The notes beneath the pieces were generated by a model. That model was given only the letters and a program-made list of their open reading frames with translations, ran no database searches and was not told the origin of the DNA. The translations under genes and the position numbers were made by a program. 64,000 nt of DNA from Ypsolopha sequella (Eukaryota > Arthropoda > Insecta > Lepidoptera > Ypsolophidae), in NCBI GenBank assembly GCA_934047225.1, contig OW203990.1:25523045-25587044 (forward strand), read 5' to 3'. Each line of letters opens with the position of its first letter. Within the stretch, counting starts at the first letter, position 1. Positions 41,420 through 53,351 of this stretch are shown here, piece by piece.

Positions 41420-42661
41420 ATGGGCAAAAGAAAACGTAAAGAAAGGGAAATAAAAAGAAATATTAGATGTTTTCAGGAACGTCTTGATGAATCTTCAAGT
41501 ACGAGTAGCGAAGAAGGTTAGTCTTTTATATAATTTTCTACCCACTTTTGTTATTGCATATTTTTTTCCAGGAAAAACTATACCTAGTGCCCTATTGTTA
41601 TTCCCCGTGACGCGCTCACGTTGGTTGATAACAAATCAGTCCCGCCGTATAACGCGATTATACGCAGTGACGTTAAAATCTAAAAATATCTCATTTCATG
41701 AGGATTTTATGGCATGTTTGGGCAATACTCTTTTTAGAGTACCGCCGTCGCTATTATGAAGATACCAGGGTTTTGTCACCTGCCTCAGACAAACCAGTGG
41801 TTAATTTATCAGACACAGACTCGACGGGAAATACTCAAAATGTTCGACCTGCCGTCCATGAGGTACCAGCACTATCTGGACCAAGTACAAATGATCCGCT
41901 GCCGGGTTCTAGTAACGATAGTACAGTAGCGGCCCCCAATACTAGCGCGATGTTGGCGATTCCGTGTGGTGCAGAGGCGCCTTCGCTGTCTGACATAGCA
42001 GTGTCTCGGTATGTAACTGTAGTTTCATTACCTGCTGACATTTTGGAGGCCCTAGGGGATCCAAAAGGAAAGGATGAAGGTTTTTGGATGGAACATTCCA
42101 GAAAAGATCTCTCAACGTTGGGGTCATATTCTGGTGGATGGCTTAACTAAAGAGCAGAGATTAGAAATTAGTCAGAAAACCCTTGTCTCCAACAATTTCC
42201 ATCTGGTTAGAGCGCCAACTCTGAACCCGGAAATCTCGGCTATTTTAAGTGATTCTGTTAGAAGTCGAGACATAGTACTTGAAAAGGACCAAAATACTCT
42301 TGGTTTGGGAATTGCAGGTCTAACCCACCTTATTGCATCATTGATACAAAGTGACTTGAACAAAATTTATGTTATTAAGAAAGTTTCCGAAATTTTGCAC
42401 TTGCATTTCGAAAACACAAAAACAAGGAGAAAATTGTTGATGACTAGTATATACAAAAAAAAAAAAAAAAAAAAAAAAAACAAAATCAAGAAGTATACTA
42501 AAGACCAGGAAAACTGGAAGGGCCCACCTAAACAGCATGGCCAGAGGGGTCCCAGACAGGGTGGGCACAAACGACCTCAGTCGTTCAGGAGACCAGCCGC
42601 GACAATGGATCGTTTTCAACAATCATCGTCGAAGGCGAGGCCAAGGTCTCAGAAACGGTAG
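41420..42661 (+). pseudogene. DIRS gag, frame-broken
   Basis: ATG 41420 opens MGKRKRKEREIKRNIRCF and an SSSTSSEE acidic-Ser stretch, then stops at a TAG (or a splice site: GAAG/GTTAGT to TTTTTTTCCAG/GAA, 41517-41571). The body resumes in another frame from about 41740 (TRVLSPASDKPVVNLSDT) and ends at 42148. A third frame (from about 42074) continues with WNIPEKISQRWGHILVDGLT, a lysine run over a poly-A tract (42450-42480), and a basic RGPRQGGHKRPQSFRR tail to 42661. Ser/Pro-rich start, conserved middle and basic end are typical of DIRS Gag. At least one frameshift near 42070 is certain. Confidence 0.7.
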
Positions 42662-43169
42662 AGGTGAGTCCCCAGCTGGTAGACTTCACCATTTCTTATT
42701 TACTTGGAGAAAAATCACGAATGACCTTATAGTGTTGGGTTATGTAACAGGACTAAAGATTCTGTTTAATTCCCTGGTTGTTCAATATAAAGAACCTATT
42801 CAACGAAGGTTTAATACGGCCAATCTTGAATGTTTATCTTCAGCCATTTCAAATTTATGTAAATTAGGAGCAGTGCGAGAATGTACTGATACTCCAAATC
42901 AGTTCTTATCGAGTTATTTCCTAACCCCTAAAAGTGACGGTAAAATTAGACTGAATAATTTCATTGATCCTCAACATTTTAAAATGGAGGATTATCGTAC
43001 CGCCACAAAATTAATTTTGAAAGATAGTTACATGGCTTCTATTAATATCAAAGAGGCATATTTTTTATTGGCTTTCGACGGTGCCAGTAAAAAATATTTG
43101 AGGTTTAAATTTCAGGGACATGAACAAAGGGCTAAGACATATGAATTTCAATGTCTTCCTTTCGGTTAA
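42537..43169 (+). pseudogene. DIRS reverse transcriptase, N-terminal part
   Basis: The frame overlaps the gag end. It reads VLGYVTGLKILF, YFLTPKSDGKIRLNNF (template-grip region), SINIKEAYFLLAFD (RT motif A, normally D-x-x-x-AYF; here the first acidic residue is replaced by N) and YEFQCLPFG, then TAA at 43167 where a leucine is expected. The frame continues for a while as APFVFTKLLKPVVN. The catalytic YxDD box expected near 43240-43270 is not recognisable. Hence inactive. Confidence 0.8.
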
Positions 43170-43731
43170 TCTTTGGCGCCTTTTGTATTTACGAAATTGC
43201 TTAAACCAGTTGTGAATAAAGTTCTATATTAGTATCTTACTGAGATTATATTTTATGTATAGGTCATTCATCAAATGAATGTGCAAAGTGTGTTTCAGAA
43301 GTGTGTTTCAGAAACTGGGGAATTATTACAAAGGTTAGGCTTTATCATTAATTACTCAAAGAGTAATCTAATCCTAGATCGGATACGAACCTTTCTAGGT
43401 TTTGAATTTAACTCTCATGAAATGCGTTTAAAATTGCCGCTCTAAAAACGTAGAAATTTTTTAGATTTAGTTGAAAAGATTTCCAGGAAGAAAATATTGT
43501 CTAGTCGCGAGTTTGCACAGTTCTTAGGATTACTTACCTGCGCATGTCCAGCCATCTGTTATGGTTGGGTTTGCACTAAGCGATTTGAAAGAGAGAAGTT
43601 TCTGGCTTTGAAAAATGCAAATGATGATTATGACACAATGATATCAATAGATAGTCACTATTTATAAACTGATTTTACTTGGTGGAAAAATAATATCTTG
43701 AACTACCTCGATTTGTAACAGGCAATATGTT

Positions 43732-44181
43732 TTGGAAATATTTTCGGATGTTTCATTGTCACGCTGGGGCATCTACGGTGAGCGTTCAAACGGTTTCTCT
43801 TACGCAGAAGAGCAGAATAGCCACATTAACTTTTTGGAATTTAAAGCAGCTCTTATAGGTTTAAAATGTTTTTCTCGCGACCTTATTAATGTAGATATTT
43901 TATTGCGGATCAACAACACGACTGCAATATCATATATAAACAGAATAGGTGGAGTGCAACATAAGCATCTCAATGGTATCTCTAGAGAAATTTGGCAATG
44001 GTGTGAAGAGCGGCGGCTATATGTGTTTGCATCATATAAAAAGTCAAACGATGATGTTGAAGCTGACGAGGAATCGAGGCGCTCCAATATTGAAACTGAG
44101 TGGAGCCTGTCCTTTGCTGCTTTCAGAAAGATTACCGAATCTCTCGGTCAACCCAACATTGACCTCCTTCTTCCAGGATAA
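43732..44181 (+). pseudogene. DIRS RNase H domain
   Basis: MEIFSDVSLSRWGIYG (first Asp, strand 1), NFLEFKAALIGLKCF (Glu), INNTTAISYINRIGG (the usual catalytic Asp of this motif is Asn here) and VEADEESRR (final acidic site). It ends LGQPNIDLLLPG after a frameshift; the following 44160-44400, in another frame, has SWKRDPQAYSIDVFT and NGIMVVSHWPS, the usual segment after RNase H in DIRS elements, with stops. Confidence 0.8.
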
Positions 44182-44689
44182 ACGCTAAATGTCATAAGTA
44201 TATTTCATGGAAACGAGACCCCCAAGCCTATAGTATAGATGTTTTCACTATAGATTAGGGAACGGATTTTTTTTACGCGTTTTCTTCCTTTTCATTAATT
44301 TTGAAAAGTATTCGAAAGATAATTGAAGACAAAGCAAATGGTATCATGGTGGTTTCTCATTGGCCTAGTTAGCCATGGTAACCTCTCTTCGTATCATTGT
44401 CTTGTTCAAACATTATTTGTTTGACATCTGCGCGTGTTCTTCTACTATCACCTTTCAGAACGGAACACCCACTTTGGAGGCAGCTTACCCTGGTGGTAGG
44501 TTATTTGTCAGGCAAGCGTTTACGCGGCAGTCACTCACTCGAGAAACGGTTGAAATCATGATTTCATCTCTGGCTGATTCCTCTATGAAACAGTATGTAA
44601 AAAATGGTCGCAATTCTGTACTGAAAATAATTTCAACTGTTATGATGTTGATATACCTCACATACGTAGATTTTTAATTATATTAAATG

Positions 44690-45523
44690 GATCAGGCGCT
44701 TGTTATTCTACTTTGAATAATCACCGTTCAGCATTGGCCTTAGTTATGGGTAAAACGTTTAGTGACGATGATCGTGTATTACGGTTTTTAAACGGTGTTT
44801 ATAAAAGTAAGCCTTGTTTTCCTAGATATCAAGCTACATGGAATCCCGATTTAGTTTTAAATTATATCTTTCGACATTATGACAATGAGAGTTTGTCATT
44901 GGACTCGCTTACAAAGAAGTTGGTAGCTTTTGTAGCGTTATTGAGTGCACAACGCATACAGGCGCTATCATTAATTTGGTTGTCGAATGTTAAAGTTAAC
45001 GCTTCACATATAGACATTACTATAAATTATTTAATTTTGACTTCAGCACCAGGACTACCCATACTTACCGCGATTAATAATACCCTTTTTTTCCGGATAA
45101 AGAACAAATTTGTCCCGCTGTTGCATTAATATGTAACATCATAGATAAGTAACATGGAGGCCACAAGAACTCACTCTCAGACTGATAGGCTGCTACTTAC
45201 TATTAAAAAGCCTATACATAATGTCAGCGCTTCGACGATCAGTCGTTAGCGGAGTAGACACGTCTATATTCTCGGCGCATAGCACCCGACACGCCGCGAC
45301 ATCGGCGGCTGATCGTAGGGGTTTGTCAGTGGATGTCATTAGAAAAGCTGCTGGCTGGACTAGTGATTCCAATGTTTTTGGCCGTTTTTATAATAGGCCT
45401 GTTATAGATATTAATGAAAGTGCTTTCGCTGAAGCAATATTTGATTCTGAGAATAATCATAATTGTAATGAAGATTTAATAAGTTATGTAATAAGTTTAT
45501 TGTTTTGTAATCTAGAAAAGTAA
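44690..45523 (+). pseudogene. DIRS tyrosine recombinase, split
   Basis: First part (to 45127): AFVALLSAQRIQALSL with the first catalytic Arg at about 44953. Second part (from about 45221): FSAHSTRHAATSA with the H-x-x-R pair (His 45278, Arg 45287), then AAGWTSDSNVFGRFYNRP with Trp and the nucleophile Tyr at 45389. All four catalytic signatures remain, but frame changes and a deletion between 45129 and 45221 separate them. The enzyme would have recombined the circular DNA copy with the target. Confidence 0.85.
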
Positions 45524-45632
45524 ATATTTTATGTTTGTTTATTGATTAAAAGAATATATAAAACTTTATTTAAAAAAGGAAAAAAATGGTGTTTTTTCCA
45601 TTCTTAGTCTATTTCGCAATAACTCTAAACAT

Positions 45633-45752
45633 CTACCTGGTGAATAAATCTTGAGGATCCAACGTCGAAGTATAATTAAAGGTTAAACAAACTTACCTGT
45701 AAGTGAAGTTTGACCATAATTATACGAGACGTTGGATCCGAAGAGATTTATT
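45633..45752. repeat. DIRS internal complementary region
   Basis: 45633-45676 is the reverse complement of the left outer end (41159-41202). 45675-45752 is the reverse complement of the right outer end (45968-46045), with one difference (TGTAAG against TGTCAG). The junction reads CGAAGTATAATTAAAGG. The region serves to bring both ends together during reverse transcription. Confidence 0.9.
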
Positions 45753-45816
45753 ACTCGCCCTCCCCTCTATGATAGTTCATGTGTCCCAAAGTAAGGCGAA
45801 ATAGAAGCTCTGAAAA

Positions 45817-46045
45817 GAATGACGGTTGAACGACGAGCACGGGTATGCGTGGGCGCTTAGGGATGGGAAGTAGTGTATCGTGTACCGAATCGATTTTTAA
45901 TTTTATTGTTCTAATTACTCTAAAATGTGTGCAATGCCTAGTACATTAAAGAGTGTACTACCTGGTGAATAAATCTCTTCGGATCCAACGTCTCGTATAA
46001 TTATGGTCAAACTTCACTGACAGGTAAGTTTGTTTAACCTTTAAT
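45817..46045 (-). repeat. DIRS right inverted terminal repeat with extension
   Basis: GAATGACGGTTGAACGACGA to AATAAATC mirrors the left repeat; the outer 70 bp (CTTCGGATCCAACGTCTCG.. TTTAACCTTTAAT) is specific to this end and mirrored only in the ICR. Confidence 0.9.
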
Positions 46046-47934
46046 AATAAAGCGTTTATTTGTCTGGCTGATCTAAACAAGCGCTTCGCGCTTTGCCCCA
46101 CGCCGTTCAAACTGTGCTGAGCGAGCCTCGCCCTTTGCGTTGGAAATAATAATTATTTCCGAATACCTTAATTGTGCCTCGATTACTTGTTATTTTTTAT
46201 TCTGTTTGAATTAATTAGAATATTGATGATACTTCCAATAGTTCCAAGTGGTGTATGTGCTTACTTGCTTGTTAAATGTTCATAAGTCACTTAACGAAGC
46301 CTTGTAAAAAAGTACTCGATTTTAGGGCAAAAACCCATTATTTTAAATATTTTTCTGGTCTTTAACGTGATGTTTCTGAAAAAATCAGGGACATACACCA
46401 CTTTATATTGACCGTCTAAATGAAAGCCTAAAATTTATTTGATTGAAATATTTCACTTTCGCGAGTTCTTATGGTTTTTAGATATGTATGAAATACGATT
46501 CGGAACGGGTTCTTAAGGCGTCCAACTATCACTGTGTTCAGATGAGCACTGATTCCAAATGTGTGAACGTCACTCATTTAAAGTTGGAAACATTTTGGTG
46601 CTGTCATACTACGATAAGGGCTTATCTTTACTTTTGAAATCTTTGGTTGCAGTGTTATTATTTACGAGTCCATAGCGCTCTGTGGGTTGTTGTAAACTGT
46701 GTGTTTACTTTTAAAGCTGCGGAATTTGTAAAATGGGGAAAAGAGTCTAACTTTTTTCTTAAGGGTAGGTCTTTCTAGCTCTAATCAAAACGTCAGCTAT
46801 TTTGAATTTTTTGCAACATTTTTGCGTAGTGTGGAAAATCTATAAATTAGTATCTGAAACCTGTTTTTTTTATAATGTTGTTTGATGTTTTGTTATGAGT
46901 CTGAAATATGTTTTGTCATTGTTATGTCTCTAATTAAATCACAAAAGCGATGATAAGACAATGCTATTCGGGAGTTTTACTTGAAATTCCTGTTTTTTTT
47001 CTGAAATTACTATAAAAATTTACAGCAAATTGTTTTTAATGATATTATTTTTATTTAGTTAAGAAATGTTAACATTTACTATCATCTAAAGTGATGATGC
47101 TGAACTCGACCCTTAATGGAGTCAAAAAGCCGGTCAAGTGTGAATGGAACTTACAAGCCGAGGGTTTCGTATTATGCTTGAAATTTATGTATCGATGTAT
47201 TTTGTAATTAGTGCTGTGTATATTCGTGTTTTGAGAGTCCAAATTTTTGTTTTTTTACTTTTCATTAAAAGGTTAATTCGCAAAATAATTATTTTTCTCG
47301 TCGGGTTGTGATCACTTAGCGACACAGATTAACCCGATAAAATGGATTGGAGCGGGCTTGACTGCTATCTACTTCTATTTGAATCACTAAGTGCAGAAAG
47401 GGCACATTAACACTTTTTTAAATTTTCCAGGAGAGACAAAATAACGAATACTATTTTCTCGCCCTATAAAAAAAACAGAATAGCTTATGTATAATTACAG
47501 CATAATGTATCATAAAAACTAAAACATTTTCAAAAACTGTACATTCAAAGGGGTTATGAATAAAAATAATTTGTGCATTTTATGTTTCATGATTAAGCTT
47601 TCCTATTTTTATCTAGGTATTGTAAGTAACAGTCATTAAATATCCGATAATGAGTCCTTACTGTCCTAGGTCTAACATTTTCTGTAGGTCAGACAAAAAT
47701 TTAATTCCAGAATGCATCTAAAATTTATGAATTAATTGCAGAAAGGGCTCTAGTAACATAATCATAATAGCATACCTATCTGTGCCCTTTCCGCACAAAA
47801 AGTGTAATCCACCGGTAAAAAAATCTCAGAGCTATGCCTACTGCCATTTTAGCTCATAACATGCAAATAGGTATTCTATTTCTGCATAAAAATTAATTTT
47901 AAGAAGATGTGCTGATGTGCCCTTTCTGCATTTA
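46046..47934. other. No recognised feature
   Basis: About 1.9 kb of AT-rich DNA without supported gene, repeat or inverted structure. Confidence 0.35.
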
Positions 47935-48205
47935 GGTATTCATTTATACTAATAATAAAGTAATAAAAAGCCGTGTCTGTACATTGAATATTTATGCGAA
48001 ATTTTAAATGAAATGTATTACTAGTGCACTTAGGCCAAAACTAAATATTTTTGAATTTTATCGCTCTTTATGTGGAGGTATGTTCCGTTTTAACTCGAGA
48101 ACCAATCAACGGATGCGGTTTTCTTTATTATCATCGTAGTGATCCAACATAATCAAATATTCGATAAACGCGGGTGGAGCCGCGGCCGAAAGGTTAGTCA
48201 ACTAC
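47935..48205 (-). repeat. Moth-type dispersed repeat fragment
   Basis: AATAAACGCGGGTGGAGCCGCG (around 48163-48190, in part) is the reverse complement of the start motif of 33140-34650 (CTGCCCGCGGCTTCGCCCG), with changes. The other side begins TTATACTAATAATAAAGTAA. Non-coding. Confidence 0.45.
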
Positions 48206-48231
48206 ACTGCCACAGTATAATAGTTTATACT

Positions 48232-48935
48232 ATGACACTGCCGTCAAAATCATTACAGGAGAGCCACTGAGTGATGGCGCCTATGACGTTTAAATGCCTA
48301 CAAAGTACGAGTATCGTAATTATTTATAAGCAAGTGTGAATTAAAAAATGTAATACTTCATTGTTGATAGTGATGTACTACTTGTTTCGGTTATTATTTT
48401 TCGATTTGAATGTTGCTTTATTGTGCAATAGAATTCGTATAGAAACAAAGTTTTTTTTTTTTAAAGTTTCTCATTTTTTATTGGTCGTGTTTGAGGTCGC
48501 CAAGTTACGCAATAATATTTAATTAAAAACAAAACAATGACGAAGTTAAACTAAACGAAAATACTTTTTTCGAGTTAGATATTTAAACATCTCTTGGGGG
48601 CCCCGGGGCACTACACCGCATAGCCCTCCGATAGCTACGCCACTGGTTTTGGCACATTTTTCTTTTGTATCATTATGTTGAATGTTGAATGACGTGTCTA
48701 ATGTTGAGTAAACTTACACTTGATTTTTATTTTTAACCGAAATTTGAAATGTACCTCATCACTAAATGCAGCTGTCATAAGTGCCATCACTCAGTGGCCC
48801 TACCTTAGTGCAGTAAGTCGTTTTTTTTTTCAAGACTTGAAGATAATGAACGTTAGAGTTCTAAATTTAAAATCGTTTTTCTTGAAACAAATATTTCAAC
48901 TTACTGCACTAATGATTTTGACGGTGCAGTTCAGA
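48232..48935. repeat. Foldback element, arms at about 48232-48296 and 48768-48935
   Basis: GCCGTCAAAATCATTAC and CCACTGAGTGATGGCGCCTA in the left arm are mirrored by TAATGATTTTGACGGTGCAG and GTGCCATCACTCAGTGGCCC on the right. The right arm is itself interrupted by about 90 bp (48818-48900). A hAT-like end CGTAGC..GCCACTGG motif (TAGCTACGCCACTGG near 48632-48646) lies inside. Confidence 0.5.
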
Positions 48936-49411
48936 ACTCAAAGGATATATGGATGCTTCCCAAGATGAAGAAATATCGTGATGCTATATAATGCGCTCTA
49001 CATATTCATGTCTTGCAGCGTTTCCTGTTAGCCTCAAAGTTCTTTTAAACTTTGACAATGGCCTTTGAAACCGTACGTAGAACTTTTTGACGTAGAAAAA
49101 AGCCTTTCACCTACTGCAGTACGGTACGGCAAAATTTTCTTTAGTTTTTACGTCGGCTCCTGCAGCAAAACATAGGGTTTGTTCACTTTTTGTTCGGTGT
49201 TGGAAAGCGTTATCGCACTTGAGTCCTTTTTCCGATGTGCCTTTTGTTTTAATTAGTTTGATATTTCTAAGATTGATTTGTTCCAACTTCAATTTTTTTT
49301 TTACATATAAATATATTAATTATTTGTTAAGTTTGACATTAAAAGTATTTACAATAAATTAAATTAAAAACTAAACTTAATCTAAATTAAAATTATTAAC
49401 AAATATAATGC

Positions 49412-49700
49412 CTATATTAAATAAAAAATGTTTTTTAAATCGTCGCCGTTGGGGAGGGTACCCAAGACGCTGGCAGCGTTACCTCGTTGGATCGCTAAGC
49501 TGATCCTCTGACCGAGGTAAGCTCCAGCCCTTGGGTCACCAGAGGCGTCGACCAGGCGTGCCGACAATTCTTTAAAAAGTTGCCGTGTGGCCGGGCCCCA
49601 TGGTCCAAGGGTTTCAACACCGAACGGCGCAAACATGTAGCCCTCTCCGAGGGCCACATACTCGTATCTGCGCCGCTTCAGGTTTTCAGGTTTTTTACAT
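49412..49700 (-). pseudogene. LINE pol C-terminus
   Basis: Minus-strand translation: YMFAPFGVETLGPWGPATR, then LVDASGDPRAGAYLGQRISL, AIQRGNAASVLGTLP and a stop near 49412. Homologous to 25101-25320. Upstream coding sequence is replaced by AT-rich DNA, so the copy is 5-prime truncated. A tract of ACTT repeats near 49897-49915 may belong to another element. Confidence 0.65.
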
Positions 49701-49929
49701 ATTATATAGTGACATTTGTTTTTATTTAATTGACATACATATTTTATAATTATTGTAATTCTCAATTTGTTTTTTGTTAGTGCATGATTTAAATATACAA
49801 CCAAATACAACCAGTACGCCATGACATGGTTGAATATGTTGGGACTGTAATTATATGTAACATCCATTGTAAACCCGAACTCTCACAAATAAACGATTTA
49901 CTTACTTACTTACTTAAAGTCATGTACTC

Positions 49930-50604
49930 GTTTGTAGCTATACCATATTATGTATTCAAAATCCATTGTGTTAATTTGTGCAACTGTGACATAATGAGAG
50001 CCATTTGGACACGAGGCTTCGTTTTTTCCTAAGATTTTACGAATTTCCTAATGGCTAATTATGTCACGGTTACCAGGATTACCATCCATCCGGATTTATC
50101 CGGGCATGTCCAGACTTTAGGCTTTCCGTTCGGACTTTGTCCGGCTTACTAATTTGTCCGGATTTTTTACTTAGATTGAATCAAATATATTAAATGACTG
50201 TTTAACTTTAGCATAAAAATATTTGAAAATCTCTGTAGGTAATTTTTAAGCTAAGAAATGCGCTTCGCTTAGGATTTATTATTTTATTTTGTGACTATAA
50301 TGTCCGGATTTTTTTTGTAATGTTCGGCCTTTTATCAAGATTTTTCAAATTTTGAAGTGATAACCCTATCTGCAACCATCTTTTCAACGAACAATATCAT
50401 AAAAAATGAGAGAAGAAAGCGCGATAAACTTTTTTTTAATTTGTTCCTTTAGCTTAGGCAAGGATCTTCCCTGTTCAACCTGGTAATTTACTACTTACCC
50501 TTATTGAATATTTGTTAGTCGGTATTTATTAAGCGGTGTAACAATAAATTGGGCCAATCACAGCGCAGGTACGCGTTGTAATAATATGTATTGTTACCTA
50601 CGAG
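49930..50604. other. No recognised feature
   Basis: Contains repeated TCCGGATTT-type motifs (50090-50330) but no defined repeat or gene. Confidence 0.35.
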
Positions 50605-51210
50605 TACAGTGCGCGCCAATCTTTTAGTCGCCTCTAAATGAGTTACGAGTGCAAGCTTGCGCAGGTACAGTCAAGGAAACAATAATATCAACGGTTCATT
50701 ATTAAATGTTTACTATAAGTGGGAAGGTGTACTTGTTGTACCTACCTATTTAATTATTTATTTATTATTTTAGTGCAATCTTAACTATACAAATAAAACG
50801 CATTAGTATAAACACCATTTTTCTACATTGTCACCTTAAAACGCTATAACGTCCGCGAGGCATAAAAACAACAATACACTTTAAAAAACTAAATCAACAA
50901 ACCAACAAATAAAAGCAACAACAACAATAAACTATAACAAACAGATTCAACGATAAACTTAACGAATCATAGAATTTTTTCCTCGAAGGTACTTTTCATG
51001 CAACGCGCGCGTGTGTAGTGTACGGACGTAGCACTAACACTAACGCATAGTGTTGACACCTGCTATATGGCGAGCGGGTGTGGTGCGGCACGCAGGCGGG
51101 TGTGCTCCGCGCCCTCGCTCCTGTAACGTCCCCCAGACACTGTAAAACGGCTATTGCGTCGCCTCTTGCGGCTATCTTCAGAGGCGACTAAAAGATTGGC
51201 GCGCACTGTA
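50605..51210. mobile_element. Tc1/mariner-type TIR element, about 606 bp
   Basis: The ends TACAGTGCGCGCCAATCTTT and, in reverse complement, the same sequence continue identically for 31 bp (through TAGTCGCCTCT). TA on both sides is the expected target. No transposase frame; interior is AT-rich with AC repeats. Confidence 0.75.
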
Positions 51211-51607
51211 CATCGGTTTTTGCGATACTCGATACTCGCAAATAAGTAGGTATGTACTTGATACTTTTTGCAAAACAATAACTGAATGTTAGATACAAAG
51301 GGCAGATTCTTGTAAGTTAAAGCGGATAGATTCATTTTAAAATCTCGCCTCTAGTGACCCAAGGGCTGCAGCCTCGGCCAGAGGATCGGTTCAGCAAGCG
51401 ACCGACGTACAACTGCCTGTCTTTTTGGTACTATTTCCAAAGGAAACGATAATTTTAAATATTATTTTTATTTTGTACATTTAATGATCTTGTTCATATA
51501 CGAGTATTTTTAAAATACAATAAGAACAAACTGGCTCCCAAAGTAGTTTAGACTGTGTTTCAGACGCCAGTTTGTCCCTCAGAATACTGTGTACAAGAAA
51601 TGGTATA
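51211..51607. other. No recognised feature
   Basis: No supported gene or repeat. Confidence 0.35.
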
Positions 51608-51920
51608 TAGTCACGACATGAATCTCCGAGGGGGGTCAAAAGTGTTCCGAGTGTGTACTCTGTACACCCGCGTTTCGCCGACGACTATTACGTCCCAACG
51701 TGATGGGTGGTGAGCCCTATCGCCGTATTTCGGGCACAAATACACGCTTTTAGGGCATGCAGGTTTCCTTACGATGTTTTCCTTCACCGTTCAGCAAGTG
51801 GTAACAACAAATACTATGCACATAGATTCCGAAAAACTCATTGGTGAATACCCGACCGGAGCTCGAACCTGGATCTCAAGATTGAGAGGCCAGCATTCTA
51901 CCCCTGAACTACCGCCGCAC
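51608..51920 (-). mobile_element. tRNA-derived SINE, most complete copy
   Basis: Minus-strand head: GCGGTAGTTCAGGGGTAGAA (A box TAGTTCAGGGG) and B box CAGGTTCGAGCTCC. The body includes ACATCGTAAGGAAACCTGCA and GAGCCCTATCGCC in the plus strand, and the tail ends near CACGACATGAATCTCC. Other copies: 4890-5595, 17740-17985, 29985-30110, 61305-61475. Confidence 0.75.
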
Positions 51921-52129
51921 AAAAAATGTATTTCAATAATATTGTAATATTGTTAGCGCAATAAGTAAACTATGATATAAATTAAAATTAATGCATAGGT
52001 TTTTTTTTATTCATTTAAAATCCTGTTGGCAAAAGAAAAACGTTGCTTGTATTATACCAATATAAAATTTAATTTAGATTGATTAAGATTAGATTTAAAT
52101 TGTTATTTAAGTTAAATTTGTGTAAACCT

Positions 52130-52507
52130 CAATCCTTCTCCAACATTCTGTGTCCTCTTTTACTCGTAGATACAACTTGAAAAATTTTTACCTCTCCTCT
52201 CTCTGAATGACTTACTGACTAACCTACTGTTTGTTTGTATATTGTATAAGTGTATTTATGTATGTATTTGTATGAAGTATGTTTATGTTTAGGTTATAGA
52301 TTTGAAATAACTTTTTATTTTACGCACTGATGTAAATTTAATATTTCAAGATAAAAATGTTTTTATGTTTTTATGTTTTCCCAAGGTCGACTGGAAGAAT
52401 TTTTTATAGGAATAAGTCCACCATTGTCTTCTATGTGTTATTTGTATGTAGCTTATCTTTTCATTTTTGTGCAATAAAGTGTTAATTCATTCATTCATTC
52501 ATTCATT
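52130..52507 (+). mobile_element. LINE 3-prime end, plus strand
   Basis: Same family as 16187-16724 and 30195-30740, here in forward orientation: CTCTCTCTGAATGACTTACT, CCAAGGTCGACTGGAAG, GTGCAATAAAGTG and the tail ATTCATTCATTCATTCATTG. 5-prime truncated. Confidence 0.7.
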
Positions 52508-53351
52508 GTGAAATTTAGAGCGTTCTTACGAAAGTAATGTAACATCGTGTTCGCGTTCAGACTAAAACAATTTCACCTTAAACCCGGGAAATGCCGGTAA
52601 AATTAAGTTTTCCACATTACCTGCTACGCGGCGCTTCCGTTTCATCATCCTATACACGACAGTCTTATTAAACTGAAGGTGGATTTTCATGGTATTATCC
52701 GTCGATCTATTTATTTTATAATATACTTAAATTTATTTTTTTGTTGTATTTCCTCGCAAAATGCATTGAAAAATGTTGTAAGATACTTGAGCGTAAAAGG
52801 TTTTTATCCGCATCCTCGCTGCGCTCGTGTTTTCAATGTAGCACTTATTCGTATAAAACCTTACTTTCCGCACGTGTATCTTAAATAACTATTCTTTGTT
52901 AGTTAGGATTTGTAAAAGGCCCTGGAAAATGCTTAACAGCGAAACCGGTCGGGCATAATAAAGTTTATCTACTGTATATGTGGGTAAGAACAAGTGTTTT
53001 TTTAACAATGTTTTATAAATTCCACCAAGTGCCAACAATCACTAGCATCTATTATGTACAGTAGGTGCCCCTGGATAACGTATTCTACCCATTTGAATCT
53101 GATGGTAGTGTACGCTCCCTTTACATGTTATCTAGAGGGACCAATGGTACTGCGTTCGTGGGTCAGGGTGGGGGGCAATTGCACCCATTGCCTCCCCCTT
53201 GTTTCGGCACCTGATTCATTATATACCAAAATGAAACAACGAATGAATTTTGCAAAATGTATTTATTTTATTTAGTTTTACAAAGTTATTTAAAACAATT
53301 TTAGCAGTAATAAAATGTTTTGTTAAAAATTGAGAAAATTCTAGTTCATAA
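52508..53351. other. No supported gene
   Basis: Short frames at 52679-52888 and 53054-53275 carry no recognisable motif. Confidence 0.35.

Larger units (their letters stand above)
41159..46045 (+). mobile_element. DIRS-type tyrosine-recombinase retrotransposon, 4,887 bp
   Basis: Order: left inverted terminal repeat, gag, reverse transcriptase/RNase H, tyrosine recombinase, internal complementary region (ICR), right inverted repeat. This is the DIRS1-like plan, which uses a recombinase instead of an integrase and integrates as a circle. The ICR joins copies of both outer ends and so defines the boundaries: the left side matches from ATTATACTTCG, the right side up to CCTTTAAT, with AT as the shared core. 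No target duplication is expected or seen. All three genes are broken, so the copy is dead. Confidence 0.9.

Noticed and set aside
42450..42480. Poly-A run as a retroposed mRNA tail
   Set aside because: It is inside the DIRS gag frame and encodes a lysine run, with gag sequence on both sides.
44690..45523. Tyrosine recombinase as a phage or integron integrase
   Set aside because: It lies behind RT/RNase H between inverted repeats with an ICR, so it is the DIRS recombinase.
48601..48646. hAT end (TAGCTACGCCACTGG) as a complete element
   Set aside because: Only one end was recognisable; no partner terminus or 8-bp duplication found.
49897..49915. ACTT microsatellite as a regulatory element
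   Set aside because: Simple repeat with no supporting context.
51840..51920. tRNA-like sequences at SINE heads (also near 5540, 17930 and 26245)
   Set aside because: A and B boxes are present, but the sequences do not form a full cloverleaf with a proper acceptor stem and are fused to SINE bodies.
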